The notes beneath the pieces are model-generated. The model was not told the origin of the DNA. It did no database searches and saw only the letters and a list, made by a program, of their open reading frames with translations. A program made the position numbers and the translations under genes. Positions 1-10,858 of a stretch of DNA of 64,000 bases are shown piece after piece. This stretch comes from Medicago truncatula (taxonomy: Eukaryota > Streptophyta > Magnoliopsida > Fabales > Fabaceae): NCBI RefSeq assembly GCF_003473485.1, contig NC_053045.1:9202501-9266500 (forward strand). Reading direction: 5' to 3'. The stretch's first letter is position 1. Every line of letters begins with the position of its first letter.

Positions 1-183
1 TCAATAATAAAATTAAACCAGCATAAGTATTTTTATTAACATAAATAATAATGAAGTTAATCATATATTCATACACATCAATATACCCTAGCTAAATAAC
101 TATGTAAAACCACCCAAAGAAAAAACATGTGTATATACATGGACAAACAAGGGGTGATAAAATAAGGTATGATTTCAAGTTTT

Positions 184-822
184 TCATGGCTTCTTGACGG
201 TTCTAGCCGCTGCTTGTCGATACCTAGTAGCATAACTTTGAAACAAAGCAAGTGCATTACTAGTTACTTCTGCAACATTCTTCGCCTTCACCTTAATCGT
301 CGCAACTCTTTTGCTCATTCTATGACCAGGGAACGATTGCACACAACTACTAGCGTCGGTTAAGGCAGTGCTAACCCATGTCTCAACATTACTTATGTGC
401 CACAACACTTTATCATTGATGATTGTGTTAAATTTATTCAACCTTTTTAGTTCTTTGATGGCTTGACTAAGTTGATCAACACTATCATTAATTTGATTCA
501 CACAATCTTGCACGGTTAGGTACATCCTCTTGTTGTTGTGATCAATAGCTTTGAGTTCCTTTGCCGCATTCAAAAGGTATCCTCTTGTTTGCAATGCTCT
601 CGAGAGGCTCACGGATAAGGCAACATTTGCTAAGTGTTGAGGTCCATTTATGGTTGATTTGGAAAACTTCTTAAGGCAACGAATGCACAAATCAGGGTAG
701 AGGGTACCATTGCAAGAGGACTCTATGTAGGTCATTGTTTGAGTGTTATGTTTGGCTAAGGAAGACTCTATGAAGAGTGAGAGGAAAATGATTAGTGATG
801 TGAGAATGAATTTTTGTTCCAT
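184..822 (-). CDS. Pectin methylesterase inhibitor (PMEI), copy A
   Basis: Single-exon 212-aa protein of the plant invertase/pectin methylesterase inhibitor family. These small four-helix proteins are secreted to the wall and bind PME (some relatives bind invertase). Residues 1-23 form a signal peptide ending in SSLA. The mature part has the family cysteine pattern: Cys37 and Cys46 nine residues apart (first disulfide), an extra Cys49, then Cys107 and Cys160 (second pair). The ETWVSTALTDASSC segment near 147-160 is typical of the PMEI core. The ATG lies about 100 bp from a TATA box on the same strand. From about residue 91 onward it is almost identical to copies B and C; most differences are in the signal peptide and last residues. 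Whether it inhibits PME or invertase cannot be told from sequence. The family call is solid; the exact target is not. Confidence 0.93.
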   Translation of the reverse strand: MEQKFILTSLIIFLSLFIESSLAKHNTQTMTYIESSCNGTLYPDLCIRCLKKFSKSTINGPQHLANVALSVSLSRALQTRGYLLNAAKELKAIDHNNKRMYLTVQDCVNQINDSVDQLSQAIKELKRLNKFNTIINDKVLWHISNVETWVSTALTDASSCVQSFPGHRMSKRVATIKVKAKNVAEVTSNALALFQSYATRYRQAAARTVKKP

Positions 823-915
823 TTTGTGTTACAATTGAACCTTGGTTAGTTAATATGATATGATGGAAGAGGAGAGTTTCTCAGGGTGGATGAAAATGCT
901 AACGGGGATGTGCTG

Positions 916-927
916 CTTATATATAAA
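916..927 (-). promoter_or_regulatory. TATA box of PMEI copy A
   Basis: On the minus strand this reads TTTATATATAAG, about 95-105 bp upstream of the copy A ATG. Copies B and C have TATA boxes at matching places, so the promoter was duplicated with the gene. Confidence 0.6.
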
Positions 928-1136
928 AAAAATTGGTCAAAACTGCACATGCATTAAACATATCTATCTTGTTTATTTTCTTTTCTTCTTGGCCCATGTT
1001 ACCTTTATTCAAGTGCATTATGCGTGCAATGAGTTGCACCAAGCATGAAGTGAAATCCATATTATAACAAACTAAGCACGCATTATAGCTGGTCGGTTAA
1101 TTAAGAACGCATTATATTACCATAATATTGATGTGT

Positions 1137-1204
1137 AGATTATAATAGAGATTAAGTAAATCCATAAAAAAGATTATAATAGAGATTAAGTAAATCCATA
1201 GAAA
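1137..1204. repeat. 34-bp tandem duplication
   Basis: Two adjacent 34-bp copies (1137-1170 and 1171-1204), nearly identical, upstream of PMEI copy A. The equivalent place near copy C carries only one related segment, so this arose after the gene duplication. Confidence 0.75.
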
Positions 1205-1959
1205 AGATTGTCCACCTCTATGAGATACCAATAAATTATTAGGAATGAAATCCCAGTTTAAGAAACTTGTTTGCTTGCCTTAATTTACTGAAATAACACC
1301 AATGATTACCATCTTAATTAAATATATCTTATCTTATTAGATTCATGTCCAACATGCGTTGATTCGTTTGGTATGGATCCGAATGGTGAGGGACTTGGGA
1401 GTTATTAACATAAGACTTGAACTTTAGTAAATCAAGTTTAATTAAAGATGAATCATTTGAAAGAATTTGAGGTTGAATTTTAACCGAAATAATAATTGAT
1501 TATATTTTATTTACTTTCGAGTTAAATCCTGAATTATCGGGTCCGACTCCTCACTCCTACAAACAAGAGATAAAACAAAATAAAAAACCATATTTTGTAA
1601 AAACTAGTATCATCTGGTTAGAGAAAGGAAAAAGTTTGTTACAAAGGAGAAAGATTTGTGTTAAATAAAAAATAGAAAACAAGGTAATATGATGCTGTTT
1701 TATGAAGGGAAATATATGTACCTTGAAAGAATTAGGGATTATTGATTGATGATTTTGTAGTTGGAAAGAAGGTACATAATGGAGTTTTTAAGGCGATATA
1801 AACGGGTCATTGTCCTCTGAAAAAGAAGATGGAAATACGTGTGTTTGTTAATGAATTGCTTGGCAAAACATATAATGATAACGTAAAAATGAAGGTTAGA
1901 GTGTTCCATCCAGGTCACAAAACTTGGATTAATAAAATGAAGCTACTTTTGAAAATTGG

Positions 1960-2700
1960 CTTCAAATTTGTGGTTTGGAAGAACAGAGAAATCGTGACAC
2001 GATTTTGGGAAAACGTGACACGATTTTCAAACTTGCTGGGTACGTTTTCAGGATAAGGTTGGTCGTACCTTGGGTCGTACGCACCAATCGTGCCACGATT
2101 TGGAAAACGTGACACGATTTTGACAGCTGAAGACTGCTATATAAGTGTTCTTGTGCAGATTTTGAAGGAGAGCTTGAAGTGAGAGAAACTTGGATTACAA
2201 AGGAGGTAACTTTAGGGTTTAGTGTCTTTGTAGTGAGGATCTCTTGGGTTGGGAAACATTTTAAACACCTTGGATAGTGAGATTTCACCATTGGAAGGAT
2301 CAAAAGTTTCCTTTTGTGTCTTCTCTTAGGGTTCATCATTGAGAGAGTGGGAAACACAAATTGGTAGAAATTAGGTCTTGTTCTTGTGTAAGCTTGCAAG
2401 CTATTTTCTTGTAACACTTTCATCATAGTGGATAGGAGAGCTCCTCTCCCCCATATTAGATCATATTGGACCGAACTGGATCAACAATCTTTTGGTGTGT
2501 TTGTTACTTTCTTTCATTGCTTATCTTTGTGCTTTGTTTATGCTTGTGGTGTTGCTCTGCATTAAGTCTAGGTCTGTTTTTGTTGTTGTTACTTGGAGAC
2601 ACTTTACGATTACCACTTCCTTTACTCCACACATCTTTGTTATTCATTGGTGTGATTTTTACCGGAATTCACAACAGCTACCAATCTGGTTGCGAGGAAT
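1960..2700 (+). mobile_element. Possible solo LTR (Ty1/copia type)
   Basis: The segment has the build of a plant copia LTR. There is a promoter-like part with a TATA motif (CTATATAAG near 2137), a long non-coding leader, and a 3' part resembling copia LTR tails (CATAGTGGATAGGAGAGCTC, then GGACCGAACTGGATCAACAA near 2470), ending near TTCACAACA around 2672. No gag or pol sequence lies beside it, so it would be a solo LTR or a fragment. Ends and target duplication were not found. Confidence 0.35.
1989..2122. repeat. CGTGACACGATTT motif cluster
   Basis: Four copies of CGTG(A/C)CACGATTT occur in about 130 bp, just upstream of the TATA motif of the putative LTR. The core CGTGACACG is close to a palindrome. 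A cis-regulatory array is an inference. Confidence 0.55.
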
Positions 2701-2923
2701 GAGTTAGACTAATACTATAAGCAACGATATTTGAATCTCGACTGTGAGAGATATGCAAATGCTTACTATTGGATGTTGAATGTTGTTTTTCTTTTAAAGG
2801 AAATGCTAACGAGTGTCCTTAGGATATTTGTTAAGAAGTTTGAAATTAAATTTTATATTAAGAATTATATATTTAACACATCGAAACAACAAAAGGTTAT
2901 TTTTATTAGCATGACCCTTTTGT

Positions 2924-3552
2924 CAGGGCCGGTCAAACAAGTTTCAAGACCTAAGATGAATTTAAAAAAGTAGTCCTTTGAAGCAAATATTTTTTTGTTA
3001 AAAAAAAAAGCAATTATTTTTTATTAAAACTATTATATTTTTTATTTTTATTTAATTTGTTCTGCAAAATAAAAATTAGTTATTAATTTAGCTACTTATT
3101 AGAAAAATACATTTATGGTCCTCGTGAGCATAGCTCAGTTGGCAAGGACAATGCATTATTATATGCAGGGGTCGGGGTTCGAACCCCGGACACCCCACTT
3201 ATTCACTTTAAAAGTGAATTTCTAGCCACTAGGCTACCTGACCAAAAAAAAAAAAAAATACATTTATACTGAGTAGAAGTTTATGATTCATTTGATGGTG
3301 ATAAAAAAAAATTATATTATCATATTCATTTAAGTGCTAATGTAATAAGACAACAACTAGATAATTAAAACAGCAACTTCAATGATTGTGCCTCTTTCAA
3401 AAAAATTCAAGAATTATATATGTCAATTCTTATAAAAAAAAATAAAAAATTATCCAAGTTTGTTTTTTATATGCAAAACACACACATGCAAAACAACAAT
3501 TAATAATACATAAAGAAAAAAATTGGGGAATGCAAAACACACATGCATTTGA
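2924..3552 (+). mobile_element. hAT-type non-autonomous element, truncated, with nested SINE
   Basis: Begins CAGGGCCGGTCA and then follows, with the same word order, the reverse complement of the complete hAT element in the MAP1A intron (16737-17380): CAAGTTTC, GACCTAAGA, TCCTTTGAAG, AACTATTATATTTT, AGAAGTTTATGATT, AAGACAACAACTA. It lacks a matching far terminus, so it is truncated. A SINE interrupts it at 3117-3253. Confidence 0.65.
3117..3253 (+). mobile_element. tRNA-derived SINE, family 1
   Basis: Short retroposon with RNA polymerase III promoter boxes: box A-like TAGCTCAGTTGG (about 3130) and box B-like GGTTCGAACCC (about 3175). A conserved tail (AGTGAATTTCTAGCCACTAG) and poly(A) follow. 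It is bounded by a perfect 14-bp target duplication AAAAATACATTTAT (3103-3116 and 3254-3267). It lies inside a hAT element whose intact relative shows the uninterrupted site. Related copies lie near 29.3, 29.5, 47.7 and 50.6 kb. Confidence 0.88.
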
Positions 3553-3589
3553 TTGGTTGTGTTCAGGCCATTTTTCATTCAACCATGCG

Positions 3590-3780
3590 GTTCAATTCAA
3601 TTTGCAGATTAGGCCACTAATTCAGCCCACATACTAATGGGCCAACCAGTCACTGCCCCGTTTTTTAGCGGGTTAGGCGGAGCGGACATCCTACTAATGG
3701 CGGGTTTAAAATCTCAAACCACTCTGCTAAAAATGGCGGGTTAAATAGGACAACTCGACGGGTTCAACTCATTTTGTCAT
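3590..3780. mobile_element. Possible hAT-like fragment (GCGGGTT-rich)
   Basis: A GC-richer patch with repeated GGCGGGTT words ending at ATTTTGTCATCTCTAA resembles ends of abundant non-autonomous plant hAT elements. No partner terminus or target duplication was found. Confidence 0.25.
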
Positions 3781-5213
3781 CTCTAACACTAACTCATCCC
3801 ACTAAACACTCACTTGACCCTTTTCTTCTTCTTTTTTTTCGGTTAACTTTATATATAAAAATATGTAATCGTTTCATTTAAAACAAAAAAAAAAAAATAT
3901 TGTATTGCTACCGTTTCTTCTCCAACTTGATCGTCTAGTCTTCATCGTCATTCTAGTTTCTACCGTTGTTTGCTATGGAGTTGAATCTCTATGTTTATTT
4001 TTTTGGAGTTAGACTCTATTTGAAGAATCTTATGTTTATTCTTAATAATTGATGCACCTTCTGTTTATGCACCTTAATGGTATTTTGAATTAATTATTTA
4101 CTGTTGTAAACTAGTAAATTGTTGCAGCCAATATAATCAAAATTATTGACAAATTTTTTTAATTTTGTGTTGTCTTGCAACAAACTGAATCAACCTAAAC
4201 CACATTGATTTGGTTGGTATGATTTATAGCATGTTTGCCTCAGCGTTGGGAAACCCACGTTTTGAACCTACGTTAGACCAAAAGCTTCAATTGCTAGCTT
4301 TTAAAAATCACGGTAGTTTTGCCTTGGAAATCCCCTAGACTTGCTTTTTTGCTTGCAGACCCAACCCAAACAAGCACTTAGTGTTTTTTTTAAAAAAAAA
4401 AAGTCAACTAAATCAAACCAAACTGCATATTTTTTATTTTACGATTTAGATAACTTTTAGAGAATTGGCTAATTGTTTTATGAAATTTGTAAAATTGCTA
4501 ATGAAGGCAAGTACAAGACAAAATATTCTCAAAGATTGTTTTTTTAACCAATTGGTGCTTGACTGATTGGCTTCATCATCTTACTCAATATAGAACAATG
4601 CTTTACATGGCGACATTTGATTTAAACTTCCTTCTGCTACCTCTATTGTATGTCCTTGGCGATAAGCTAAGTACTTTTTTTTTTTCTTTAACCATCTGAT
4701 TCTCAAATAAAGTAGACTTTGGTAATCCGGTATTCAACTCAGAGACGGATGAAATCTGATTTAAGATTGTTTTAATCAAAATTTGAATACATTTTTCTTT
4801 TAAATGATTTGTCGTCAACTAAAACTCATTTAACTAATTATTCAAATCACATGGTAAATACATTGTTTTTTTAAACATATGTGACACACAACCCCAAATA
4901 TATCTTGATTTAATATGTACGCTATTAAACCATATAAGAACCTTTATTAAAAAAAAAACCACATAAGAACCTCTCCAAATAAAAACCACATGAGAAGCAA
5001 CCAAAAATAACCGTAATTTGAAGTATTTAATAAAATATATAAATATCTTTAACAAGTTGTTTAGTAAACTTATGATTAATATTCTAAAGTGATAATTATT
5101 TTAAAGTAGAAAAAAATGGAAATAAGAGACTTTTTATGAGATATAGAGTCATTTATTCTACCATGTCTATCTTATGTTGACCATCAGAAGGACTTGATCA
5201 AATTTTTAAACGT
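3781..5213. other. Intergenic AT-rich DNA between divergent PMEI copies A and B
   Basis: I see no gene. The sequence is AT-rich with poly(A)/poly(T) runs. Short open frames here lack codon bias and recognisable domains. Confidence 0.5.
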
Positions 5214-5578
5214 GTGATACAAAAGTTCGACCAAACAATATTACTTCACACACCATTTCACTCAATTAACGCAAACAAGCTTCTTATATTTGGGATTTTA
5301 CTCCTAATACTTTCTTGGCATCTCATCAATCTTTTCTATGAATCTAATTATATCTCTATTAAATCTACTTACATCAATAATGCCTGCTTAATTCATAATC
5401 AAAATAATAATGGGTGCTTAATTAACCGACCAGCTATTATTAAATTGATTGTAATAGTCATATTGTTTCACTTCAATAAAAGCAACATGGGACAATTACA
5501 GCAAAGAAAAGAAACAAAATAGTTAAGCATAAATTGTATGTGGGGGTTTGACCCAAAAAACTTGCATGTGGGAACTCT

Positions 5579-5588
5579 CTATATAAAT
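5579..5588 (+). promoter_or_regulatory. TATA box of PMEI copy B
   Basis: TCTATATAAA lies about 110 bp upstream of the copy B ATG. The surrounding 300 bp is the inverted counterpart of the copy C promoter. Confidence 0.65.
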
Positions 5589-5694
5589 AACAAAACCCAT
5601 TAGCATTTTCATCAATTTGAGCTTTGGAAATTCTCTTCTTTCATCATATCACATTTAAGTAACATATCTAAACAAGGTTCAATTGAAACCCAAA

Positions 5695-6336
5695 ATGGCA
5701 CCAAAACTCATTCTAACATCACTAGTCATTTTCCTCTCACTCCTTTTTGAATCCACCCTAGCCAAACATAACTCTCATACAATGACCTATATAAAGTCCT
5801 CTTGCAATGGTACACTCTACCCTGATTTATGCATTCGTTGCCTAAACAAGTTTTCCAAATCAAACATAAATGGACCTCAACACTTAGCACATGTTGCCTT
5901 ATCCGTGAGCTTCTCTAGAGCATTGCAAACAAGAGGGTACCTTTTGAATGTGGCCAAGGAACTCAAAGCTATTGATCACAACAACAAAAGGATGTACCTA
6001 ACCGTGCAAGATTGTGTGAATCAAATCAATGATAGTGTTGATCAACTTAGCCAAGCCATCAAAGAACTAAAAAGGTTGAATAAATTTAACACAATCATCA
6101 ATGATAAAGTGTTGTGGCACATAAGTAATGTTGAGACATGGGTTAGCACTGCCTTAACCGATGCTAGTAGTTGTGTGCAATCGTTCCCTGGTCATAGAAT
6201 GAGCAAGAGGGTTGCGACGATTAAGGTGAAGGCGAAGAATGTTGCAGAAGTAACTAGTAATGCACTTGCTTTGTTTCAAAGTTATGCTACAAGGTATCGA
6301 CAAGCAGCCACGGCTAGAACTTCGAAGAAGCCATGA
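5695..6336 (+). CDS. Pectin methylesterase inhibitor (PMEI), copy B
   Basis: Single-exon 213-aa secreted PMEI-family protein beginning MAPKLILTS. The frame is open from an upstream TTG, but the first ATG at 5695 matches the copy C start and follows the TATA box at a suitable distance. The signal peptide ends near SAxA-like ESTLA, about residue 23. It carries the same cysteine pattern as copy A (CNGTLYPDLC pair, then VQDC and SSC). It has one extra residue near the C terminus (TARTSKKP) relative to A and C. It is convergent with copy C, which lies 2.4 kb downstream, and its flanks match C in inverted orientation. Expected role: inhibition of pectin methylesterase (or invertase) in the wall. 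Confidence 0.93.
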   Translation: MAPKLILTSLVIFLSLLFESTLAKHNSHTMTYIKSSCNGTLYPDLCIRCLNKFSKSNINGPQHLAHVALSVSFSRALQTRGYLLNVAKELKAIDHNNKRMYLTVQDCVNQINDSVDQLSQAIKELKRLNKFNTIINDKVLWHISNVETWVSTALTDASSCVQSFPGHRMSKRVATIKVKAKNVAEVTSNALALFQSYATRYRQAATARTSKKP

Positions 6337-6599
6337 AAAACTTTAAATCATACCTTATTTTGTCACCCCTTGTTTGTTCATGTATATGATACATGTTTTT
6401 TCTTTGGGTGGTTTTACATCGTTATTTATCTAATATTGATGTATTTGAATGTATGATTTACTTAACTATAATTTAATTTAATAATACTTATGCTAGTTTA
6501 ATTTTGTTATGAGTACTTTCATTCCTTGGTAATGGTTATATAATCTGTTGTTTTTGGATTTTCAAACTGTTGTATTTGGATTTCCAAATTCTATTGTCT

Positions 6600-6784
6600 A
6601 TCGAAGTTGTTACTAGGTTGAGTCACGACCAGGTCGCTCTCTTTAAGACGTTTCGTGGCGCTACCCAAAATTGTGCAAGACATACTATCAACCACGCCGC
6701 CTCAAGGATAAAACAAGCTCAGCTACAACTGTTCGATTAACTACTGCACTGTAGAAAATCGTTCGAGAATTACACCTCCAAATA
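6600..6784. other. Unassigned, GC-richer non-coding segment
   Basis: GC-richer than the surroundings (CCACGCCGCCTCAAGG and similar) and directly next to the ATGGT/ACCACTC repeat field. No frame of note; it may be part of the same transposon. Confidence 0.3.
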
Positions 6785-7195
6785 TGGTACTAAGACCACT
6801 CTTTAATACTGAAACCACTTTAATATGGTATTGTTACCACTCTGTTATGGTTCTGAGACCACTCAAATATGGTGTTAATACCATTCTAACTTTAAGTTCT
6901 CCAAACTATCAATATGGTACTACGACCACTCAAATATGGTGATACCACACCATTTCTCCTCAAATAAAAAATATTGAAATACTTTTTATATATACCGTTA
7001 AGATCATTCTTAATTCCGACGGGACATTGCTATTCCAAATAGGGACTATGATCTTAAAAGTACTCTTTATTCTAAAGGGACATATATTATCGAATGGACT
7101 ATGTTTTAAGACCATTCTTAATTCCAAAGGGACATTAAATCAAAAAGGGACTATGGTCTTAAGAACACTCTTAATTCCGAAGGGACAGAAAGGAG
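6785..7195. repeat. Degenerate ATGGT..ACCACTC repeat field
   Basis: About ten imperfect copies of a unit of roughly 25-40 bp. The first half repeats AATATGGTACTAAGACCACT-like words. The second half repeats GGGACTATG-TCTTAAGA-CACTC-TTAATTCC-AAAGGGAC. The open frame at 7027-7296 is made of these repeats and is not a credible gene. To the right a reversed TATA-like motif (TCTATTTATATAGAG near 7304) could belong to an LTR in minus orientation, but no retroelement protein is nearby. Confidence 0.6.
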
Positions 7196-7299
7196 TAGAA
7201 AAAGGAGAAGGACTTGTCAACACAAGTCGAAGGAGGGAGAAGAGAGGAAAAACACAGGAATCATCATTTGTGAATTTCGGTGTGTTTTTGAACTAAGTG

Positions 7300-8550
7300 G
7301 AGTCCTCTATTTATATAGAGATTTTGTAACTGTTTTAGCAAAAATTGCGACAACAGTTACTCTAATGGATAAGATTAAAATGGAGTTTATCCATTAATCA
7401 GTTTAACAACACTTGTGGATAGGATCAAAAGAAACAAATTCACAAAAGTGGAGGAAACAAACTATTGGATTTGAATGAAGGAAATATAATAATAATTAAA
7501 ATATTATTCTTATCACAACCACCATAACCTAAATTTATGGAAAGTGATATTCTCGAATAAAATAATAATTACTATTATTTTTATCATTATCAAGTATTTA
7601 AAATTAAATACCACAATTTAAACACTACTAATGTGTGTGTTCTATTTTATGTGGGACCCCCACACTCTATTTTTTCAATTCACACAACATTAGATCAAAG
7701 TATAATTACTTGGTGTTTAATCTTCCAATTTTTCATCCAACATCACATCAATGTTCCAACATAATCTGAGGACTTCTAGCTAGCCACAATTCATATTAAG
7801 AAGCTTAAAAGAAAATAAAATATTGTAGTAGAAAGACTAGCTTCTCTTTTTAATTTAGTGATTGATAGGAGGCTTTTAGGTTTTTATAGGTGGTAAAAGC
7901 TTATGTATTTTTTTCGAAGATTAGTCAAATTTTCAAACGCATCTTTGTTGGATATACATGGGAGGATAGAGGTGAAATTCTGTGAAAATTTAGAGATTCT
8001 TTCGTTTTAACGTTAAGAAAGATAGAAATAGAGAGTGATGTAATAAGCGCGATAAGTAGATGATGTGATAGAAATAGATGATGTAAAAAGTAATAGTCTT
8101 ATTTTTAAGTAGTATAATATAGTAATAGTTGATTACATTTTGACTAAATGGTCCACACTTATAACATGTCATTTCTTTCTTAGCCCACACCTACATCACA
8201 CATGACACAATAACACAACCTTGTTTCCAAATATATATTTAATGCTTCGAATTAATATATACAGTGCCTCCATTTTTCGAAATTTCTAGATCCGTAACTG
8301 ACCTAATACCTTAAGATGTTTGATGAAGATGTGCGTGAAATCTCTTAGTGTTCCTAAACGTTTAGCTCGTTGCCTCATCAGACTCTCTCCGGACTCCCCC
8401 AACAATATGCAACTTTTATGATATACAACCATGCTCTTTTTAGAATGTGTCACCTCACCTAGATCCTCTATTAATGTGGCCTTACTAGATTACCACTCAT
8501 AACCACCTAAAACCCCGCTACCAAACACACGGTCTTCAAATTATTTAACC
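7300..8550. other. Intergenic AT-rich DNA between convergent PMEI copies B and C
   Basis: No gene seen. Possibly remnants of the element carrying the repeat field to the left, plus ordinary AT-rich DNA. Confidence 0.4.
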
Positions 8551-8750
8551 ATTACCAACCAACGAAATACTCAACAACAAAATATAGGTAGCATAAATAT
8601 TACTGTTAACATAGATAGTAATGGAGTTAATCTTACATTCATACATCAATATTGCACTTAATAAATAACGTTGCAAAACCACCCAAAGAAAAAACCATGT
8701 ATCATATACATGGACAAACAAAGGGTGACAAAAAGTATGATTAAAGATTT

Positions 8751-9389
8751 TCATGGCTTCTTGGAAGTTCTAGCTGCTTCTTGTCGATACCTTGTAGCAT
8801 AACTTTGAAACAAAGCAAGTGCGTTACTAGTAACTTCTGCAACATTCTTCGCCTTCACCTTAATCGTCGCAACCCTCTTGCTCATTCTATGACCAGGGAA
8901 CGATTGCACACAACTACTAGCGTCGGTTAAGGCAGTGCTAACCCATGTCTCAACATTACTTATGTGCCACAACACTTTATCATTGATGATTGTGTTAAAT
9001 TTGTTCAACCTTTTTAGTTCTTTGATGGCTTGACTAAGTTGATCAACACTATCATTCATTTGATTCACACAATCTTGCACGGTTAGATACATCCTTTTGT
9101 TGTTGTGATCAATAGCTTTGAGTTCCTTGGCCGCATTCAAAAGGTACCCTCTTGTTTGCAATGCTCTTGAGAGGCTCGCGAATAAGGCAACATGTGCTAA
9201 GTGTTGAGGTCCATTTATGGTTGATTTGGAAAACTTGTTTAGGCAACGAATGCATAAATCAGGGTAGAGGGTACCATTGCAAGAGGACTCTATGTAGTTT
9301 ATTGTTTGAGAGTTATGTTTGGCTAGGGTGGATTTAAAGAGGAGTGAGAGGAAAATGACTAATGATGCTAGAATGAGTTTTGGGGCCAT
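8751..9389 (-). CDS. Pectin methylesterase inhibitor (PMEI), copy C
   Basis: Single-exon 212-aa secreted PMEI-family protein, MAPKLILAS start, signal peptide ending in KSTLA (about residue 23). The cysteine pattern matches copy A, and the region from about residue 91 onward matches A and B except Ile-to-Met before NDSVDQ and small changes in the last ten residues. The frame is intact. A TATA box lies about 95 bp upstream. The three copies probably encode overlapping activities; differences in expression would come from the diverged upstream flanks. Confidence 0.93.
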   Translation of the reverse strand: MAPKLILASLVIFLSLLFKSTLAKHNSQTINYIESSCNGTLYPDLCIRCLNKFSKSTINGPQHLAHVALFASLSRALQTRGYLLNAAKELKAIDHNNKRMYLTVQDCVNQMNDSVDQLSQAIKELKRLNKFNTIINDKVLWHISNVETWVSTALTDASSCVQSFPGHRMSKRVATIKVKAKNVAEVTSNALALFQSYATRYRQEAARTSKKP

Positions 9390-9480
9390 CTTGGGTTAGA
9401 TAGGTTACTTAAATGTGATATGATGAAAGAAGAGAATTTCCAAAGCTCAAATTTGATGAAAATGCTAATGGGTTTTGTTA

Positions 9481-9490
9481 CTTATATAGA
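9481..9490 (-). promoter_or_regulatory. TATA box of PMEI copy C
   Basis: On the minus strand this reads TCTATATAAG, matching the copy B TATA box in inverted orientation and about 95 bp upstream of the ATG. Confidence 0.65.
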
Positions 9491-10345
9491 GTTCCCACAT
9501 GCAAATTTTTTGGGTCAAATCCCCACATACAATTTATGCTTAGCTATTTTGTTTCTTTTCTTTGCTGTAATTGTCCATGTTGCTTTTATTGAAGTCCATT
9601 ATTACGTGCAATGAGTTGCGCTAAGCAAGAAGACAAACAATATGCCTATTCTATAAAAAAAAATTAATAAGAGTTAGTCGGTCAAAAATCTGATATTAGC
9701 ATCGGTGTTATTGTGCTAATTAAGCATGATGTAGAATATATAATAGATATTCATTAGATCCATAAGAAAGATTGCCCACCTTGATGGGATACCAAGAAAT
9801 TATTAATACTGATTTGGAGTAAATTCCCATTTTAAGAAGCTTGTTTTTCTTATTTGAGTGAAGTGGTGTGTGAAGTAATATTGTTGGTCAAACTTTTTGT
9901 CTTGCACGTTTTAAAGTTTAATTGATCTTTTTTTTTAGGATCAACATAAGAGAGACAATTGTAAAAAGGCTTAATTGTAATTTTGGTCCCTCTTTTAATC
10001 AATTTTTAGATCATTGATTACCCTCTTAATTAAATAAATTTTATATTATTATTATATTCATAACCAATGCCCTAAGAGCACTCTTTAACGTTTCCCATTA
10101 ATTATACCAACTTGGAGTAAAATCCCAAATATAAGAAGCTTGTTCCTCTCTTCTCTACCAAAGTCTCAAACAAAGAATGTCTTATCGAGTATGTTTGTTA
10201 CAAAATATTTGTGTTTAGAAAATAATAGAAAAACAAGGTACTATGTTGCTTTATAAAGAGAATATATGTACCTTGAAAGAATGGGATTATTGATGATTAT
10301 GTAGTTGGAATAAAGGTACATAATGGAGCTTTTAAGGCGATATAA

Positions 10346-10858
10346 ACGGGTCATTGCCCACTTGCAAAAAATTTGTAATGTAACTTAGCTAAGAATAAAA
10401 AATTTAGTTCAACGATGTAAGCATTTTTACGGTTAAATGAATTTGAAACTTTAAATTAAAGTTAAACAACCCTGGTGTAAATTTGCCTAAAATTTTACAA
10501 CACTTGTGGTACATAATCTTCAAATTCTACAATTACTGCAACCGCACATTATAATGCTAATCAAATTGACATACAAAACAATGACAGATTTCATAGTAAT
10601 TTGATCTCCTTTTAAAACATTATAGAGGACTTGTGTCAAGAAAATGGCAATGAAAAACAAATACAACTGTGATATACCACAAATATCATGAAGCCCTGAT
10701 ATTCAAAATTTAGGCTCAAATAACAAGCAGAAAGGAAAAAAAAACCACAACAAAGTTGCAAAATCAAATCATCTTCAAAACACATCTTTTTGCTAATCAT
10801 ATTTTTGACCAAAATGTTACAAATAAGATACACCAAAATGTTTCCTGAATTTACTCGA
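10346..10858. other. 3' flank of MAP1A
   Basis: No gene. The segment probably holds the 3' untranslated region of the aminopeptidase gene (minus strand). A polyadenylation site was not assigned. Confidence 0.4.

Larger units (their letters stand above)
1..1820. repeat. PMEI duplication unit A
   Basis: The flanks of copy A match those of copy C (about 8560-10345) in the same orientation. They share the 3' flank (AAAACCACCCAAAGAAAAAA just after the gene), the promoter, a segment around 1203-1280 matching 9769-9850, and a distal segment near 1755-1815 (GTACATAATGGAG, GGCGATATAAACGGGTCATT) matching 10290-10345. The unit may start before the window. Apart from the gene it has no coding sequence that I can see. 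Confidence 0.75.
5250..6530. repeat. PMEI duplication unit B (inverted)
   Basis: The upstream flank contains AAGCTTCTTATATTTGGGAT, TGCTTAATTAACCGACCAGC and the promoter. The downstream flank contains GTCACCCCTTGTTTGTTCAT. All are reverse-complement counterparts of segments around copies A and C, so the duplication included promoter and 3' flank. Edges are approximate. Confidence 0.75.
8560..10345. repeat. PMEI duplication unit C
   Basis: Direct counterpart of unit A (1-1820), sharing gene, promoter, mid segment and the distal GGCGATATAAACGGGTCATT block. The motif TTGGAGTAAA..CCCA..AAGAAGCTTGTT occurs twice inside it (about 9812-9850 and 10108-10150), so part of the upstream flank was duplicated again. 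Confidence 0.7.

Noticed and set aside
2466-2707. Two overlapping hydrophobic reading frames
   Set aside because: They lie in T-rich LTR-like sequence, overlap in different frames and match no family.
3117-3190. tRNA gene
   Set aside because: Target duplication, poly(A) and several dispersed copies show a SINE.
7027-7296. 89-aa reading frame
   Set aside because: Composed of the degenerate repeat field; codons mirror the repeat, not a protein.
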